In this document: positions 1 through 12,088 of the stretch, piece by piece
How the letters are laid out: the number at the start of each line of letters is the position of its first letter
How positions within the stretch are numbered: position 1 is the first letter of the stretch
Source of the DNA: Paramarasmius palmivorus
Taxonomy: Eukaryota; Basidiomycota; Agaricomycetes; Agaricales; Marasmiaceae
Assembly: GCA_037176845.1 (NCBI GenBank)
Contig: JAYKXP010000040.1
Location: 62,001-126,000 of the forward strand
Reading direction: 5' to 3'
Length of the DNA: 64,000 bases
The notes under the pieces: generated by a model
The model's database searches: none
Told to the model about the DNA's origin: nothing
Seen by the model: only the letters and a program-made list of their open reading frames with translations
Position numbers and translations under genes: made by a program

Positions 1-1003
1 GCTCTGGAAATTCTTCAGTATTTCCACTGTAAGTGATATACTGACTAGCACACCTCTGTGACGGTATTCAGATATAAATAGTCTACAGCAGAGTATCGTC
101 GCAGCAACAAATCAGATCGGTATCTCATGGCAGCAGGACAATGGTGTTCAGGGTGAGTGGATAGTCTGTTGCCGGTGATCGTCTTATGCTAAGTCCCCTT
201 TAGGTAACGATGAAGTTCCGTTTCGGAACGGGTTCCTCATTCGTGGGCTGAGAACAGCATATCAACGCCTAAATACCTCGAACAGTGATTTGAAGAACTA
301 TATACAACTCTACTTAGGTGTACAAGTGAGTATTTGCACTCACGATTGAGTAGTCCTTGACATTTCTGGGCAGTATAATGCACTTCTAGATTTAGCTACT
401 CAAAACCACAGTAATATGTACGCGGGGAAGTGGTCTGGGCCAGCGCCATTGAACTCTGATCTTCTCAATCAGACTGCTGCATCCGAAGTCTTAATCGCCG
501 GGATTCTCATACAATCGATACAGAACTCCTCAACGCCCACACCAAAACAGCCTCATTCTCAGCCAATGATGCCGCCAAATCGGGACACAAAGCAACCTAT
601 CGGCGCTATTGTGGGTGGAACAGTAGGTGGGGGCATTGGTTTAGCTGGTTTATTCATCACATTCTTTGTGATGTATCACCGCCATCAACAGAAGGAACCA
701 GGACTTCTCTCACCTTTCCAAATGGGCGCTGAACAGGATGCAGTCCCGGACGTTGACAGGAAATTGCTTAGTGGAGAAGCGAGTACTTCTGGAATTGTGC
801 CCAGGTCACATATGGGAGATGTATCCATTGAGGATATGGTCGGGGTTGTCTACGACAGAATCAATTCGGAGTCTCGACCCCGAGGAGATGTATCATTTGA
901 TGATTTGGTTAGAGCTGTGTATGACAGGATTAACTTACAGGGTTTACAGGAAGCTCCTCCATCGTATAGACCCACTCAGACCGCTGTACATTCCGCGTCA
1001 TGA
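1..1003 (+). CDS. GH76-like glycosidase with C-terminal membrane anchor, 3' part
   Basis: The gene enters from the left edge. Exons 1-28, 72-152, 204-325 and 374-1003 join in phase into the last 286 residues. The extracellular part carries pieces typical of fungal family 76 glycosidases (alpha-1,6-mannan acting): ISWQQDNGVQG, YIQLYLGVQYNALLDLAT, then MYAGKWSGP. After a short Pro/Ser/Thr stalk comes one membrane helix (IGAIVGGTVGGGIGLAGLF) followed by basic residues. The cytoplasmic tail holds two tandem copies of a motif of the form GDVSxxDxVxxVYDRIN and then APPSYRP, a PPxY motif close to the C-terminus. The catalytic part lies outside the window, so activity cannot be judged. The family call rests on similarity of the C-terminal pieces and on the second copy at 54.8-57.2 kb. 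Confidence 0.6.
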
Positions 1004-4000
1004 AAGACGCCTATATTTATCCCTGTTTGTACTTTAACTTGACCGAAACCTGCATGACTGGATGAAACACTTTCAAATAAGCGTGGAGCGCTCACACTGG
1101 TGGATACTGGAATTTCGTGGTGTTCTAAAGACATTTCTATCATCTTAGGCCATTTCGAAAGACAGTGTATGCTGACAAAGAAGCTCCAAGCCAGGAAAAT
1201 AGTTGTAACGGGAGCAGAATGCTCTTTATGGATTGGCTTTGTCATTGGAGCCTTGATTCTCACAGCTCCTTTCAAGGGCATAAGTAGAGCGAAGGAAGAT
1301 TGGATGGCGCGCGCGCCGTATATGCCACTGGAAGCTTTGATTGAAGATTGCTTGGATCCACCAGCTACTGACGACACCGCTTCTGTGGGACTGTGATTGG
1401 AGTGCTTGCTACAAGGGGGCTCGCCGAATTCGAACCCTGACCTAGGGTTAGGTAGGTAGGGTCCTCGTCGACCAGTAAAAAAAATTTTTGACCACCTAAT
1501 ATAGTACCCTTTGGAGGAAGTTCTAGGCCTTGTGGTGTACAAATTTCAGTCCCAAAATGAATTTTGAGCACAATGTGCCCGATTCTGGACACTTTGGGCA
1601 TGTTTGGCAGCTGCCTTAGATTGTTTTCTTCTTTCAACTGCCTCAGACTTCGGTCGTGTCGCATCGATACATCAATCGATTTCATTGGACATGGTATGAT
1701 CTCAACCACATTGGTGTATATAGCATGCTCACTTCCATTTAGTGAGGAGATAACGCAGGGCACAACTATTGACTCACAAGCCTTAATGATGGTGGTCTTG
1801 ACGGCACCACATTGACTCGGGGACGTTGGAGGTTGAACACGGTGACTGCAAGTTTGGCTCAATGCTTATGCGGTGTCCTAGTGAGTGAGGCCACCAGGAC
1901 GAGAGTGGATGACACTGCGGTATATTGCAGGAAGCCGGGCCGTGAAACACAATGGATAAGTACTTAATTGGTACTTAAGTTTTCATGGATCTTATAGTTT
2001 CAAATAAATAGCTGACCATTGATTATTGTAGTATCATCAGGCTTGCGTAGGGCTGTTTCATAAGCCTCATACCTAGTCCTGTGGTGCGTGTTCTGGCTCT
2101 TGGAAGTAGTGCGGAATCAGAATGGCGGTGGCAGAAAACATATCTCACGTGAATAATTACTATATATGGGTCGTGTGAATAATTACATAAGTAGGTAGGG
2201 TCTATCGGAGATCGTTCACAGAGAAAATCGACCTAAGGTGTGTTTTTTTATTTGGTGGGCCCCCTTGGCTTGCTAAGTCACAAAGTCACAAAGTCACAAA
2301 TATCGAGGACTCAAATATGTTGCTTACCCGCACATCGCCCTTCTCCGATGGAGTAGCAATATATCCTGTTACCCACCGACACGGCGACACCTTTGTCCAG
2401 AGAGTTGCTAGAGAGCCTCAGCAGAACAACAATTGAAAGGAAGACGATCACTGGCGAGATAACGTCGTGGTTCTGGACAAGTATGCAAAACTTGCGCAGC
2501 AGCTGTCCTTCTCACGTACCCGTTCTTTGTGGAGCGACATCTGCCAACCCCGTCCACCACGGCCCATCCTCTATGCCTTTAAACTAGCATTCCAGCTTGC
2601 CAAACTGTTCATCCGATGTATTGTCTCCGCACGAATCCATCGCATCCTCCAGCTTCTCTGTTGCGGGTCGCCATACTAAACCTTGTACGAGACCGCCTTC
2701 AGCACCTTGTACGTTGATTCTAAGCACAAAGCACTGTACGTCACGTTTGGGTAATATCGAGTACTTGACTAGGAGAGCTGTGACGCACCTTACTCCCTGC
2801 ACGCCATCTGAGCCAAGCGATTATCACACTCATCTGGCGTATTTGATAAATCTAAGTCAATATCTATTCCTGGACCTTCAATAGCTGAATGCTTCCCATA
2901 GTTCACTGTTGGAATCTGAGGACAAGATGGACGATTTCGCCCACCTCTGAAACGAAAATTGGAATCCACGAGTGGCGATGTATTAGGTATAGACTCTGAG
3001 ACAAGAAAACCTGTATTGAACAGTTTGAGGTTCGCAACATGGGCGCCGAATTGCTTCTTGTCGTTGGATTGCACAATAATCTCGATGTCGAGGAGAGAGG
3101 TGTCGATAACTGGGGATCTAGAGTCTCTTCTTCAGGAAGATGATACTATAGCAGGAATAGTAAGAGCAGAACGGGCCCAATGAAACGAAAGCAACGAACG
3201 TATTCCAGCATCTGTACCCCATTCCTCGGATAATGAGCTCCGTATTGAGATTTGAAAGTTGGGGGCTCCCGAGATGACGAAAGCAAACTTGATCGGTGGA
3301 TGTAGCTTCTAGTGAGCGTTTTCGGGCGAAATCCTGTGAGGCTGTCGCTTCGAATTGGGTCATAACGATGAGGTGGAATTGCGCGCCTGGGTTCCGATAG
3401 CTCCAAGTGTCTTTCAATGCATCTAGCGGTGCGATTCCTGAGTGTTTATGAGGGCGTGATGGAGACGAACGGCTTAGTGATCGTGATTTGGAAGAAAAAT
3501 AAAACCCTAACCATAAGATTACTTCGAGTCCGAGTTGCCATGTGACAGCCTTATACTGCAACCACTACTTACGTCCGAGTCACAGTGATCGTTTGGGTTT
3601 GGGATGAGTTCGTCGATGTGAGGGTAATCTGCTTTGGGTGCATCAATTGGGTTTGGCACTCTTGTCTACGGTGGTCCTGGTGCTACTACTGTACTATTTC
3701 ATTCGTTTCGGATGGCGTTTTGACCTGTGACCTGTCGGATGGTGGTCTGTGATCACGGCGGAAATTTCGGAAATCAACGCCCGGAATTGCCAAATTTGGG
3801 CAGAATTCGGGATGTTAGCGCTGGTAACTCGCTTGGAGGAGAATGAAATAGTACGGTAAGCTTCAAAGGCAGCGCTACTTTCCAAACGGATAGGTGTAGG
3901 AATGAAGTGAGAAGAGAGGCGCCAAGAAGTTCCGTTGTTGACTAGGTGAGTAATCAATATTCCTAGCACCAAAGAATCAGCGCCTCAATACAATCCACGC

Positions 4001-4629
4001 AACTAGTGATGGAACTGTTGAGCATATACGGAAAGCCTTATGCGACGATACAGCAATATCGAGGAGCGTAACTAGAGGGCGACCAACACGCATTTCAATG
4101 AATGCTTGGCAAGCGAATCCTATACAGCATTAGCCTCTTCGATCCATCGTGCGACCGTACTGATGATCGTTTCTCGACGCTCGTAACAAGACTCAAACGA
4201 AAAAAATGCTTGGCAAGCTGATCTAGTACGGTAACGGTCCTTCCGATTCCCTTGACATCTGACCCGTGAATGGACATCACCATTCACACATAATAGAGCC
4301 GTATCCTCACGACCGTCAATATTCACTACTCTGTCGCGTGATGCCAGTTCTATCAAAGGGAATTGGTGTCTAAGCGAGCCTACTCCACATCTTGTTAGTT
4401 GCAATTCCTTACCCCGCACTGTCGTTAGGTAAGTCCCCACTATTCAATTACCGTCTAGGTGATATAAAAGACGTGATCGTTCTAAATTTGCCTTCCCATC
4501 CTGGGTCATTATACACTCAGAGTTCATAGGTTGCTGGATCAGCCTCAATTCTTCCTTTTGGTAATCCTGGCACCATCATTGAGGTATATTAGAGGCTGGT
4601 TCTCGGTACCTTGACCCCTTGCCTTTACG
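1004..4629. other. Gene-poor stretch, no gene resolved
   Basis: I see no gene I can support here. Minus-strand frames between about 2800 and 3560 include a piece reading DTSLLDIEIIVQSNDKKQFG that faintly recalls the start of a BTB/POZ domain (SND..xFxxHxxNL), but the next expected parts do not follow. A 10 bp unit (agtcacaaag) is repeated in tandem near 2274-2299. The 12-mer gtaggtagggtc occurs near 1451 and again near 2191 in direct orientation. Minus frames at 3694-4440 are open for about 100 codons each without recognisable motifs. Confidence 0.4.
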
Positions 4630-6599
4630 ATGCCCCATAAACCATCACCTTCGGTCGATAAAGGCTCCATTGTCTTTCTCGGTGTCTCAACTGCAGCGGC
4701 CGCTCAGGAAAAGGTCCACACCAAGAAAAATGGCGTGCCTATTGTTGTGGAGGTCAAGCCACTACCGTCATCCAAATTGGAGGCGCAACCGACTGGTGAT
4801 GACGAGGATCCTCGATCATGGTTTGTCGTATTCGGCGTACGTGTGATACTTGCGTCTGCTTAACCTAGCTAATGGTCGTGACCGTGTAATACAGGCATTT
4901 TGCTGCATTTTCGCTAGGTACGTGTCTCCCTTCATTCGCTTCCACCGAACATCGGACGGCATACTCACGTTCAATCATTTCAGCTTCGGATATGTCAACT
5001 CCTGGGGGGTAAGTCTTTCAGCGCCTATTACATGTCATATTCTAATTATACACCTCGCCGTCTTAAATATAGGTCTTTCAGGCGTACTATCAAGAACACT
5101 TTTTAAGCGAGTCATCAGCTCCTGACATGTGAGCGATACGAGCTCCTTCCTTCGATTCTAACGCTAAATGGTCGTGTTAGTGCATGGATTGGCTCTATAC
5201 AAGTAAGCGTATATTACGTTTGTTTCGAGGTAATGTTCATGATGTTCCCTAGCATTCGTTACTCTTTCTCCCCGGTCTAATCGCGCGATCTGTTGGAGAC
5301 TTGCTATCCCTGTATCTCGGGACCGCCCTTCTCGTTATTGCGGTCTTTTTGACCCCAGAGTGCGATTCATATATCCATTTTCTTCTGTGTCAGGGGATTG
5401 CGACTGGAGTAAGCCTCTTCTGTTTAGCCGATGGCAAACTGACACTGAGTTATTAGCTCGCATGTGGACTATTCCTTGTACCAGTAACGAGGATTCTAGA
5501 GCAATGGTTCAGAAGCCGGAAGGAGTTGATTTTTGCCCTACTCATGACAGGAGCATCTATTGGTGGGACAATCTTCCCCATCGCACTTCGAGAGCTACTT
5601 CGTCGAGTCGAGTACTACGGGTTTCTCCTTTCACAGAGTTTCCAACTAATGAAGTACCTTTTAGATTTGCGTGGGCGGTACGCGTTATTGGGTTTATCAT
5701 ACTTCTATTCTTGCTAGTCGGAAATATGGTAAGCGCCTACTGTATTCTGTATTCCGAAGCACGTAATGAATTTGCTTTCTGAAGGTTATCGGTCTCAGAC
5801 TACGACTTCGCCAGGCAACTTCACCCCTCGCGAGTGGTACATCTCGTCAGGAGAACATTCTTTCTCGCCCGCTACAATGTCTGTCTACATTCCTCATTTT
5901 CCTGGGGGCGAACACGCGTAAGGCTTCAGGTTTACTCACTTCTGCCTAGAAGTTAAGTCACGCACTAGTACTCACATTCGTGGCATCAAATGCCCATCCT
6001 GCCCTCGGCGATTTTGCCTTCGAATTAGTATCGGTTATTAACGCATCGTGTGCACTGGGAACAATAGTACTTGGGCTAGTAGCTGATCGAGGGTTCGGTA
6101 TGTCTTTGTGCAGGTTGATTGGTTGGGGTCATAATTAACGAGGTTGCCGTGTCGAAGGCTCTTCGATCCTGATCTACTTAATGCCCGTCACAGTAATGTC
6201 AGCAGCAACCTACGCATGGCCATTTGCATTACCTCACTCAGAAGCAAGCCTCGTTGTCGTTTGTGTGATTTACGGGTATGTTTTCTTTCATCAACTCTGC
6301 CGTTTTCCGGAACAGCGTTCGGCTCACCTCATGCCCATCGATTAGACTTTCCATATGTTCTCTATCACGCTTCGCCGTTGATGGAACCTTCATCATATTG
6401 GCTCGCGCATTAGGAACGCTACTGGGACCACCACTATCAGGATACGCCGGAGAAGCAAACCAGCGATTCGGCATGGGTGTTTTCTCTGGTGAGTGCGTAT
6501 CACACAACGAAATATACTCGGATTCACTATTCGGGTCACACAGGAAGCTTCCTCATGGCAGGAGTTATATTAATGTTTCTTTCACGAGAGCGAAAATAA
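4630..6599 (+). CDS. MFS transporter, monocarboxylate type (copy 1)
   Basis: A many-exon gene; the ATG at 4630 opens a 69-residue cytoplasmic N-terminus, exon 1 being 4630-4836 and exon 2 4895-4917. Joined exons give about 440 residues with the order expected of fungal monocarboxylate-porter-like MFS proteins: SFGYVNSWG then VFQAYYQ in helix 1, AWIGSIQ, a helix ending HFLLCQGIATG, EQWFRSRKELIFALLMTGASIGG, and late LVADRGFG before the second half. The final exon ends RERK-stop at 6599. The function would be proton-linked or facilitated transport of small organic acids or related metabolites across the plasma membrane; the substrate is not readable. The stretch between VCVIYG and GTFIILARALG lacks the usual DxGxR region, so one splice site there may be misjudged. 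It lies 121 bp upstream of a second MFS gene. Confidence 0.7.
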
Positions 6600-6720
6600 C
6601 TCAATGCCTCCTCCATGTTTTTTTACTCTTCTGCCGTATCGATCGAGTATGTTGCAATGGGATGTTTGTTTCATGGTTTATTATAAGGACCCCTCGAGTT
6701 TCAAGAACCGCAAACTGGCC

Positions 6721-8683
6721 ATGAATACGTCGAGCAGCTCTGCTACTCTCCCCATTACCAACTCAGATACCGGGGTGACTATTGCGCTCAAAGACGCCGA
6801 GAAGTACGAGATTGGGACGCCGTCAACACCTCAAGATGTTTACCCAGACGGAGGATTACGCGCTTGGCTGAATGTATTAGGAGTGAGTGAGGCAATTTAA
6901 CCACTCAGCTCGTTTTGACTGTGAATATACTGCAGACCTTCATGAACGCCTTTATAACGTTCGTGCGCCTGAAACACAAACAAATCTCACAAAACTGAAC
7001 GTATTCTCCCAGATATGGCTATATAAATTCATGGGGTGTATGGAGTTCCTGTCAAAGGTCATCATAAAGTGCTAGCTTGATATTGAACTCTACAGATCTT
7101 CCAGGCATACTACCAGTTGGATTTACTTGATAGTTCGTCGTCATCATCTATGTGAGTCCTGCTTACTTGACATTATTCGAGGTTAATACAACCTTTCAAG
7201 TGCATGGATCGGGTCAATCCAGGTACTTATGGAGAATTGAGACGCTTCTTCACGAGTCCTAACCGGTCGCTCCAGTCATTCCTGGCCCTGGGTTTGATAT
7301 CTGTTGCAGGGAGACTCTTTGACTTGGGGTATGCGCGACACACGCTTCTCGCTGGAGGATTGACGATTACGATTGCCACCCTTTTGGTCGCTGAATGTCA
7401 TCAATACTGGCAATTCTTACTTGTTCAAGGAATCATTACTGGGGTGCGTCACGCTGATGATTGTACGTTTTACACAGGAAGGAAAATATAACTTGACCCA
7501 ATTAGTTCGCGATTGGAATAACCACCGGTGCTGGAATTCTAGTCTTACCCGACTGGTTTCGCAAACATCTCGGTTTCGCCTACGGTGTTGCATACTGTGG
7601 AAGCTCGTTAGGTGGTATAGCGATTCCAATCGTTGCGAGGTATCTTCTTCCTCGGGTTGGGTACGTATCGTTGAGTTCTAGGTCTGTAACGATGTCAGTG
7701 ACGGCTTTCAGCTTTAAATGGACCATACGATTAATAGCTGGGCTTTTCCTCTTTGGGACTACCGTGATGTGTCTGGTAAGTGCCGCTGCATACCTTTGTA
7801 ACCCGAGAAATCTTTTGACAACACGAGGCAGACGCTGAAACGAAGACTATCCAGCGCACATGCACCAAAGGAACATTTCTCCCTGACGGTATTCAAGACA
7901 TTACCTTATACTGGATACTGCATAGCTATATTCTTCATCTATTTGGGTTATTTCACGTGTAAGATCTCCGTTCACGGGGATCGATTTCGCTACTTAAAAG
8001 GTCACCATTTAGTACCGTGGTATATTTCAACAACGGCACAATCACTCGGGTTCTCCGACTCCGTGATATTCTACCTCGTCTCGTTCTTTAATGCAGGATC
8101 CTGCGTTGGGCGACTTGTGGGTGGAGTGATCGCTGATTGGATCGGTAGGTGCTTCATGGGCTTCATACTCACTATACTCATTACAATGAACGCAGGATCT
8201 ATGAATACTCAAATCCCTTGCATGACAATCGCAGCAATTGTAACGTTGTCGTGGCCATTTGCACAAACGCAAGCGACTCTAATCGCGATTGCGATCATGT
8301 ACGGGTGCGTTTCTCTCTTCTCCATTCCCTCAAATCCCTCAAACTCACTCGGATTAACCTCGAAAGTCTTTCTTCTGGCGTCTACATTGCTATAGAAGCT
8401 ACACCAGTCATCAGCATGCCGGGAGATCCTGGCGATATTGGCCGTCGAATCGGTCTTACATATATATTCGCAGCCACCGGATCGTTACTCAGTTTGCCGA
8501 TACCAGCAGATCTGGATGAAAGATACGGGACAAAGGCGACGGGACTCTATGCAGGTGTGTCGTGTCCTTATGAATGGTGCTTCGGGAGCTGACATGGCTC
8601 TAGGCCTGGCAATTCTTGTGGGAGTATTAGCGATAGCCATTTCACGGTATCTTTTGCGTAGTAATCTTTGGGCTAAGATTTGA
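6721..8683 (+). CDS. MFS transporter, monocarboxylate type (copy 2)
   Basis: ATG at 6721. After a Ser/Thr-rich N-terminus comes DVYPDGGLRAWLNVLG, the usual entry to helix 1 in this family. Later exons read GYINSWG, IFQAYYQ, AWIGSIQ, GRLFDLG, a helix ending WQFLLVQGIITG, VLPDWFRKHLGFAYGVAYCG, GRLVGGVIADWIG and GDPGDIGRRIGL, ending LWAKI-stop at 8683. All exon joins keep phase with GT-AG sites except between exon 2 (ending near 6962) and the GYINSWG exon at about 7012, where the best frame needs a GC-AG intron or similar. The gene is otherwise undamaged. It forms a tandem pair with the upstream MFS gene and is the parent-like copy of the pseudogene at 12.1-14.1 kb. Confidence 0.7.
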
Positions 8684-8699
8684 ACTTGATCGATATATA

Positions 8700-9145
8700 T
8701 GCGCTCATCAAGCCAGGTTGTCTGGGGAAGTGAATTATAACCGTCTTCGCTGGGCATCACTATATTTGGTCCCTTCAAGTCGTGTTCGAGTCACGGTCAA
8801 GCGTTGTCCTCCGAAGCACAATTCTAGTGGCATACGTTGGGACCTTTCCCTGAGCATTGGGGAAATGCAACACACTGGAAAGGCACCGGAGGTGTCGATC
8901 TACCGGTGTAAAACAGAGGATTCGGAAGCAACATAAGTATATCCATATAAGATGAGAGAAAGGTTTGAATGAGCGGTTGTCTCGCTTTGTGGTCTTTGTA
9001 GTTGATGGGACCGTGTATGGACAGGATAGTGTGAATTATCCGGGAACTGCAAGTGACCAGGTTTCCGAGTCGGATTCTGCTCTGATCCAAAGACAGACGT
9101 GATACGCACGGCAAAGCTATGCGGCTTGAAATCTCCGACATCATA
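8700..9145 (-). pseudogene. Relic of nucleotidyltransferase-like gene (5' part)
   Basis: Minus-strand sequence matches the 5' part of the intact gene at 34.7-36.5 kb. It starts with the same double ATG (about 9144), followed by SSRI, a GTGCGT splice donor and an acceptor ending CACTTGCAG. Further on are LPNPL and a decayed GGS-type core. The acidic SDLDLY strand is lost and frames shift repeatedly, so no product is expected. It follows MFS copy 2 tail to tail, as in the later blocks. Confidence 0.6.
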
Positions 9146-9699
9146 GAATGAGTAACACGTGCTGAAGGCGTGTACTTATCCTTCTGGGATCTGACCAGAT
9201 TGATGCAAATGGTGATCTGTGACTCGAGAAAGCAACGCGGTGGATAGGCGACGCAAACGCTACAAAGGGTAAGATGTCAGAAACCGAGCAAGTAATATTG
9301 CGATAACCAACTACATGCCGAGGAATGTCTATCAGGTACGTCATGATAGAATCACAGCTTTGGTCGCTCCTCCACCTTAACTTGACCATTAGCAACGTAC
9401 ATCCGGCAACCTAAATACAAAACATCCAAATCGAACTTGGGGGACAGTGGCCAAAGCATTCTCTCTCGACTGAGAACCAATCTACATGAACGATGAATGA
9501 CATCAGGAATACTTGCCTAGAATGAGTGAACAAATGACCAATGAGCCCGCAACTACCATGATGCTACGTGGATGTGATAACCAACGACACCAGGTGCTCG
9601 TGTGCAGCTGAGCCCCTTCTCCCCATATCGACTTGTGAATCCTCGAATCTCTCGAGGGAACAATCAAAAAAAAAAGAACTCTTTCTATATCATGCTAAT

Positions 9700-9794
9700 G
9701 ATTCGACCCAGGCTCGAACTGGGGACCTTCTGTGTAACTTTCGGGGCATGATACCATGTTAGACAGATGCGATAACCAACTACGCCATCGAACC
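9700..9794 (-). tRNA. tRNA-Val (AAC), split
   Basis: On the minus strand the acceptor stem GGTTCGA pairs with TCGAATC. The D arm is GCG...CGC, the anticodon stem TCTGT/ACAGA encloses loop CTAACAC (anticodon AAC), and the T arm CCCAG-TTCGAGC-CTGGG is intact. A 22 bp intron starts one base 3' of the anticodon. All four stems pair. Confidence 0.85.
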
Positions 9795-11270
9795 ATTGCC
9801 AAAACGCAACGACATGACCATATGTGGACCGTAATTCTGGAAACCGGCGGTAGGCAAAGCGGACGTATGAGGTAGGGAGAGGTTGTGTTCATGCCTTCCA
9901 GTACTCGGAGGAATCGGAAATGGACCAAGAACAATCCTCACGATACATCGAGAGGAGGATCGGTCGGAAAGAGTCGAAGCCACACAGGCGAGGGATGGGG
10001 AGATGTGAATATTCGAGGTGGGTACAGCTTGGGGCACCGTTCTATACGCGAGTCAGTATAAGTGGGGAGCAGAAGAAGAATACCGCACCCGAGAGCAAAC
10101 AACATCGCGCTCGATACCTCGTTCAACGTGAAGCCGTACTACTCTCCTCCAAGTTCCTCCTAAATCCCTCAGCAAAACAAACATCACATTCAACCATCCC
10201 CTCGTTGACCCTCGGTTTGATATCGAGGACTTCAAAGCACGTCTGGGTGACCGGTTCATCTCGCAGTTATCTGTACAGCACGGGCTAGAGCATCCAGTGG
10301 GGTAAGCGTCAGATGTCTTCGACTGGGACGTAGGAGGGGTGTAGTGAGAGGATTTGGGAGTAGGAGGGCGCGGTTCGAGGGGAAAGTTATTGAGAGAAAA
10401 CGAGCCTCCTCAAACATCGTTCAAGACTCCGCTACAGCCGGGTGCTTTTGAAGGTTACAGTACGGTTTAAACTAACGATTAGAGGGATGTGAGGGACGGT
10501 GGATGTGCGGAGCGTGTCGTAGTGGTCGGCGGGGTGAGGAGGTCATGCTGATAGTAGATGTGGGCGTAGCTTGGAATCGTTCGGAAGGGTAAATGGCAGG
10601 AGAAAGCGCACAAAGCCTAGGGAGGTGGTTTATGACGGATGAGTCTGGATCTTGTCAATACGACAGGAATCTGGAGCTAGCAACAATTCACGTACCTATA
10701 GCCCCAACAACCCTAGCAATTCTCTTACGCGTATCATGTATCCTGCCTGGCACGGTAGGAAGCCGGCGGTCTTCACAATGGAAGTCTAGAGCAGAGTAGT
10801 ATACCTGTAGCCAGGGAGATAGGTTAAGAGTTCGTTTGATTTGGAAGGGCGGAAGACGTACATGACAGCGCATTTCTCGCTGATCCATCCTACGCGCTGG
10901 TATCGAAAAGGGCTGGGAAACGTGCATGCATGAAATGATAAAATCATCAGCCAGGACTCATTGGAATGGCTCATGGGCAAGAGTGGGGCTAGAATACCGG
11001 ATGTAGTCGCGCTGAGGTGCTGGGTGAACATGCGAAAGGTCAACGAAAGGTTGACATCTGGTGAGATCCAGGAAGATAGACTCTGAAGCCGTGCCGGTAC
11101 TATGGCTTATGATTCAGTTATCTCTCACTTCAGAAGATCTTTGAGAACTTACTATGGACAAACGACGAGGATTGTGCTTGTCGACGATGGACGCGAAACG
11201 ACCAGGACAGTTGTGACATGTCACAGTCACTAATCATTCCTTGACATCGCATGACGTAAGGCGCTTTGCA
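9795..11270 (-). repeat. Dispersed block X, copy 1
   Basis: This block recurs six times in the window, each time just beyond a tRNA-Val gene. On the minus strand it opens with TGACGTAA (11252-11259) and a perfect 14 bp palindrome TGTGACATGTCACA (11212-11225). Next is a conserved exon-like piece reading FASIVDKHNPRRLS that ends at a GTAAGT donor, and about 250 bp on a piece reading RVGWISEKCAVMYVFRPSK (near 10910-10820). Sister copies keep these amino acids while bases differ, which suggests a former or present protein-coding gene. I do not recognise the product. No complete frame can be assembled. Confidence 0.5.
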
Positions 11271-11589
11271 AACTCGCTCTTCCGCCACCACATGTACAAG
11301 CTCTTTCGTGCTCCTATGAGAAAGTCAGCTAATCCTTCAATACGGCCATAGATCCTATAAAAGGTACGTGACTCTGAGATCTCAGCGGGAGTTGCTTGAC
11401 TGGGCAAACAAAGTATGGTGTGTTTCCAGATATGTCTACTCCCTGTGATCATATTGATGATATTCAGGTGACTCCATACGACATACATGCTCAACGCTTC
11501 CAATGAGTCAAACATGCTGCATTCGAATGTAATTTCATCCGAAGATAGGGACTTTTCTTGACATGTTATTATCTTATCTTACACCTATG

Positions 11590-12010
11590 AAGTCTTCCAG
11601 CCTGGGCATTCGCGAAATTTCAATCCTGATCTACATAATGTCCGTGACAGTAATGTCAGAAGCAAGAATCGACGTGGTATGTGTGAGCTACGGGCTTTTT
11701 TTTTTGGCAACTCTGCCGTTTTCCGGAATAGCGTTTGGCTCACCTCATGCCCATCGATTAGACTTTCCACATCTTCTCTATCACACTTCTCCGTTGATGG
11801 AACCTTCATTACATTAGCTCACGCACTAGGAAAACTACTGGAATCATCGCTATGAGGATACGCCGGAGAAGCAAATCAGCGATTCGGCATGGGTGTTCTC
11901 TGGTGAGTGCGTATCACACAGCAAAGTAAACTAGGGTTCACCATTTGTGTCAGGAAGCATCCTCAAAGCTAGAGTTACAGGTATATTGATGCTTCTCTCC
12001 TTTTCCTTTT
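11590..12010 (+). pseudogene. Relic of MFS copy 1 (last exons)
   Basis: The sequence matches the 3' part of the MFS gene ending at 6599, from the exon reading ILIYLMPVTVMSA through GFGMGV-like sequence and the final intron. A deletion removes the TYAWPFALPHSE stretch and a T-run interrupts the next intron. It precedes the MFS copy 3 pseudogene exactly as the parent precedes MFS copy 2, so the pair was duplicated together. Confidence 0.65.
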
Positions 12011-12088
12011 CGGTGATATCGATCGAGTTACGAATATGCTGTGGTTCATTATAAAGACCCTTCGAGTATCACGAACCTCAAACTGGCC

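Noticed and set aside
1440..1475. Telomere-like gggttaggtaggtaggg
   Set aside because: Only about two imperfect units, in the middle of gene sequence; no array.
976..1862. Two long minus-strand frames (188 and 165 codons)
   Set aside because: They overlap each other and the end of the GH76-like gene, show biased Ser/Pro composition without motifs, and lack splice partners.
2790..3561. Possible BTB/POZ protein on the minus strand
   Set aside because: One suggestive stretch (IIVQSNDKKQFGAHVANL) only; the downstream BTB elements and consistent splicing could not be found.
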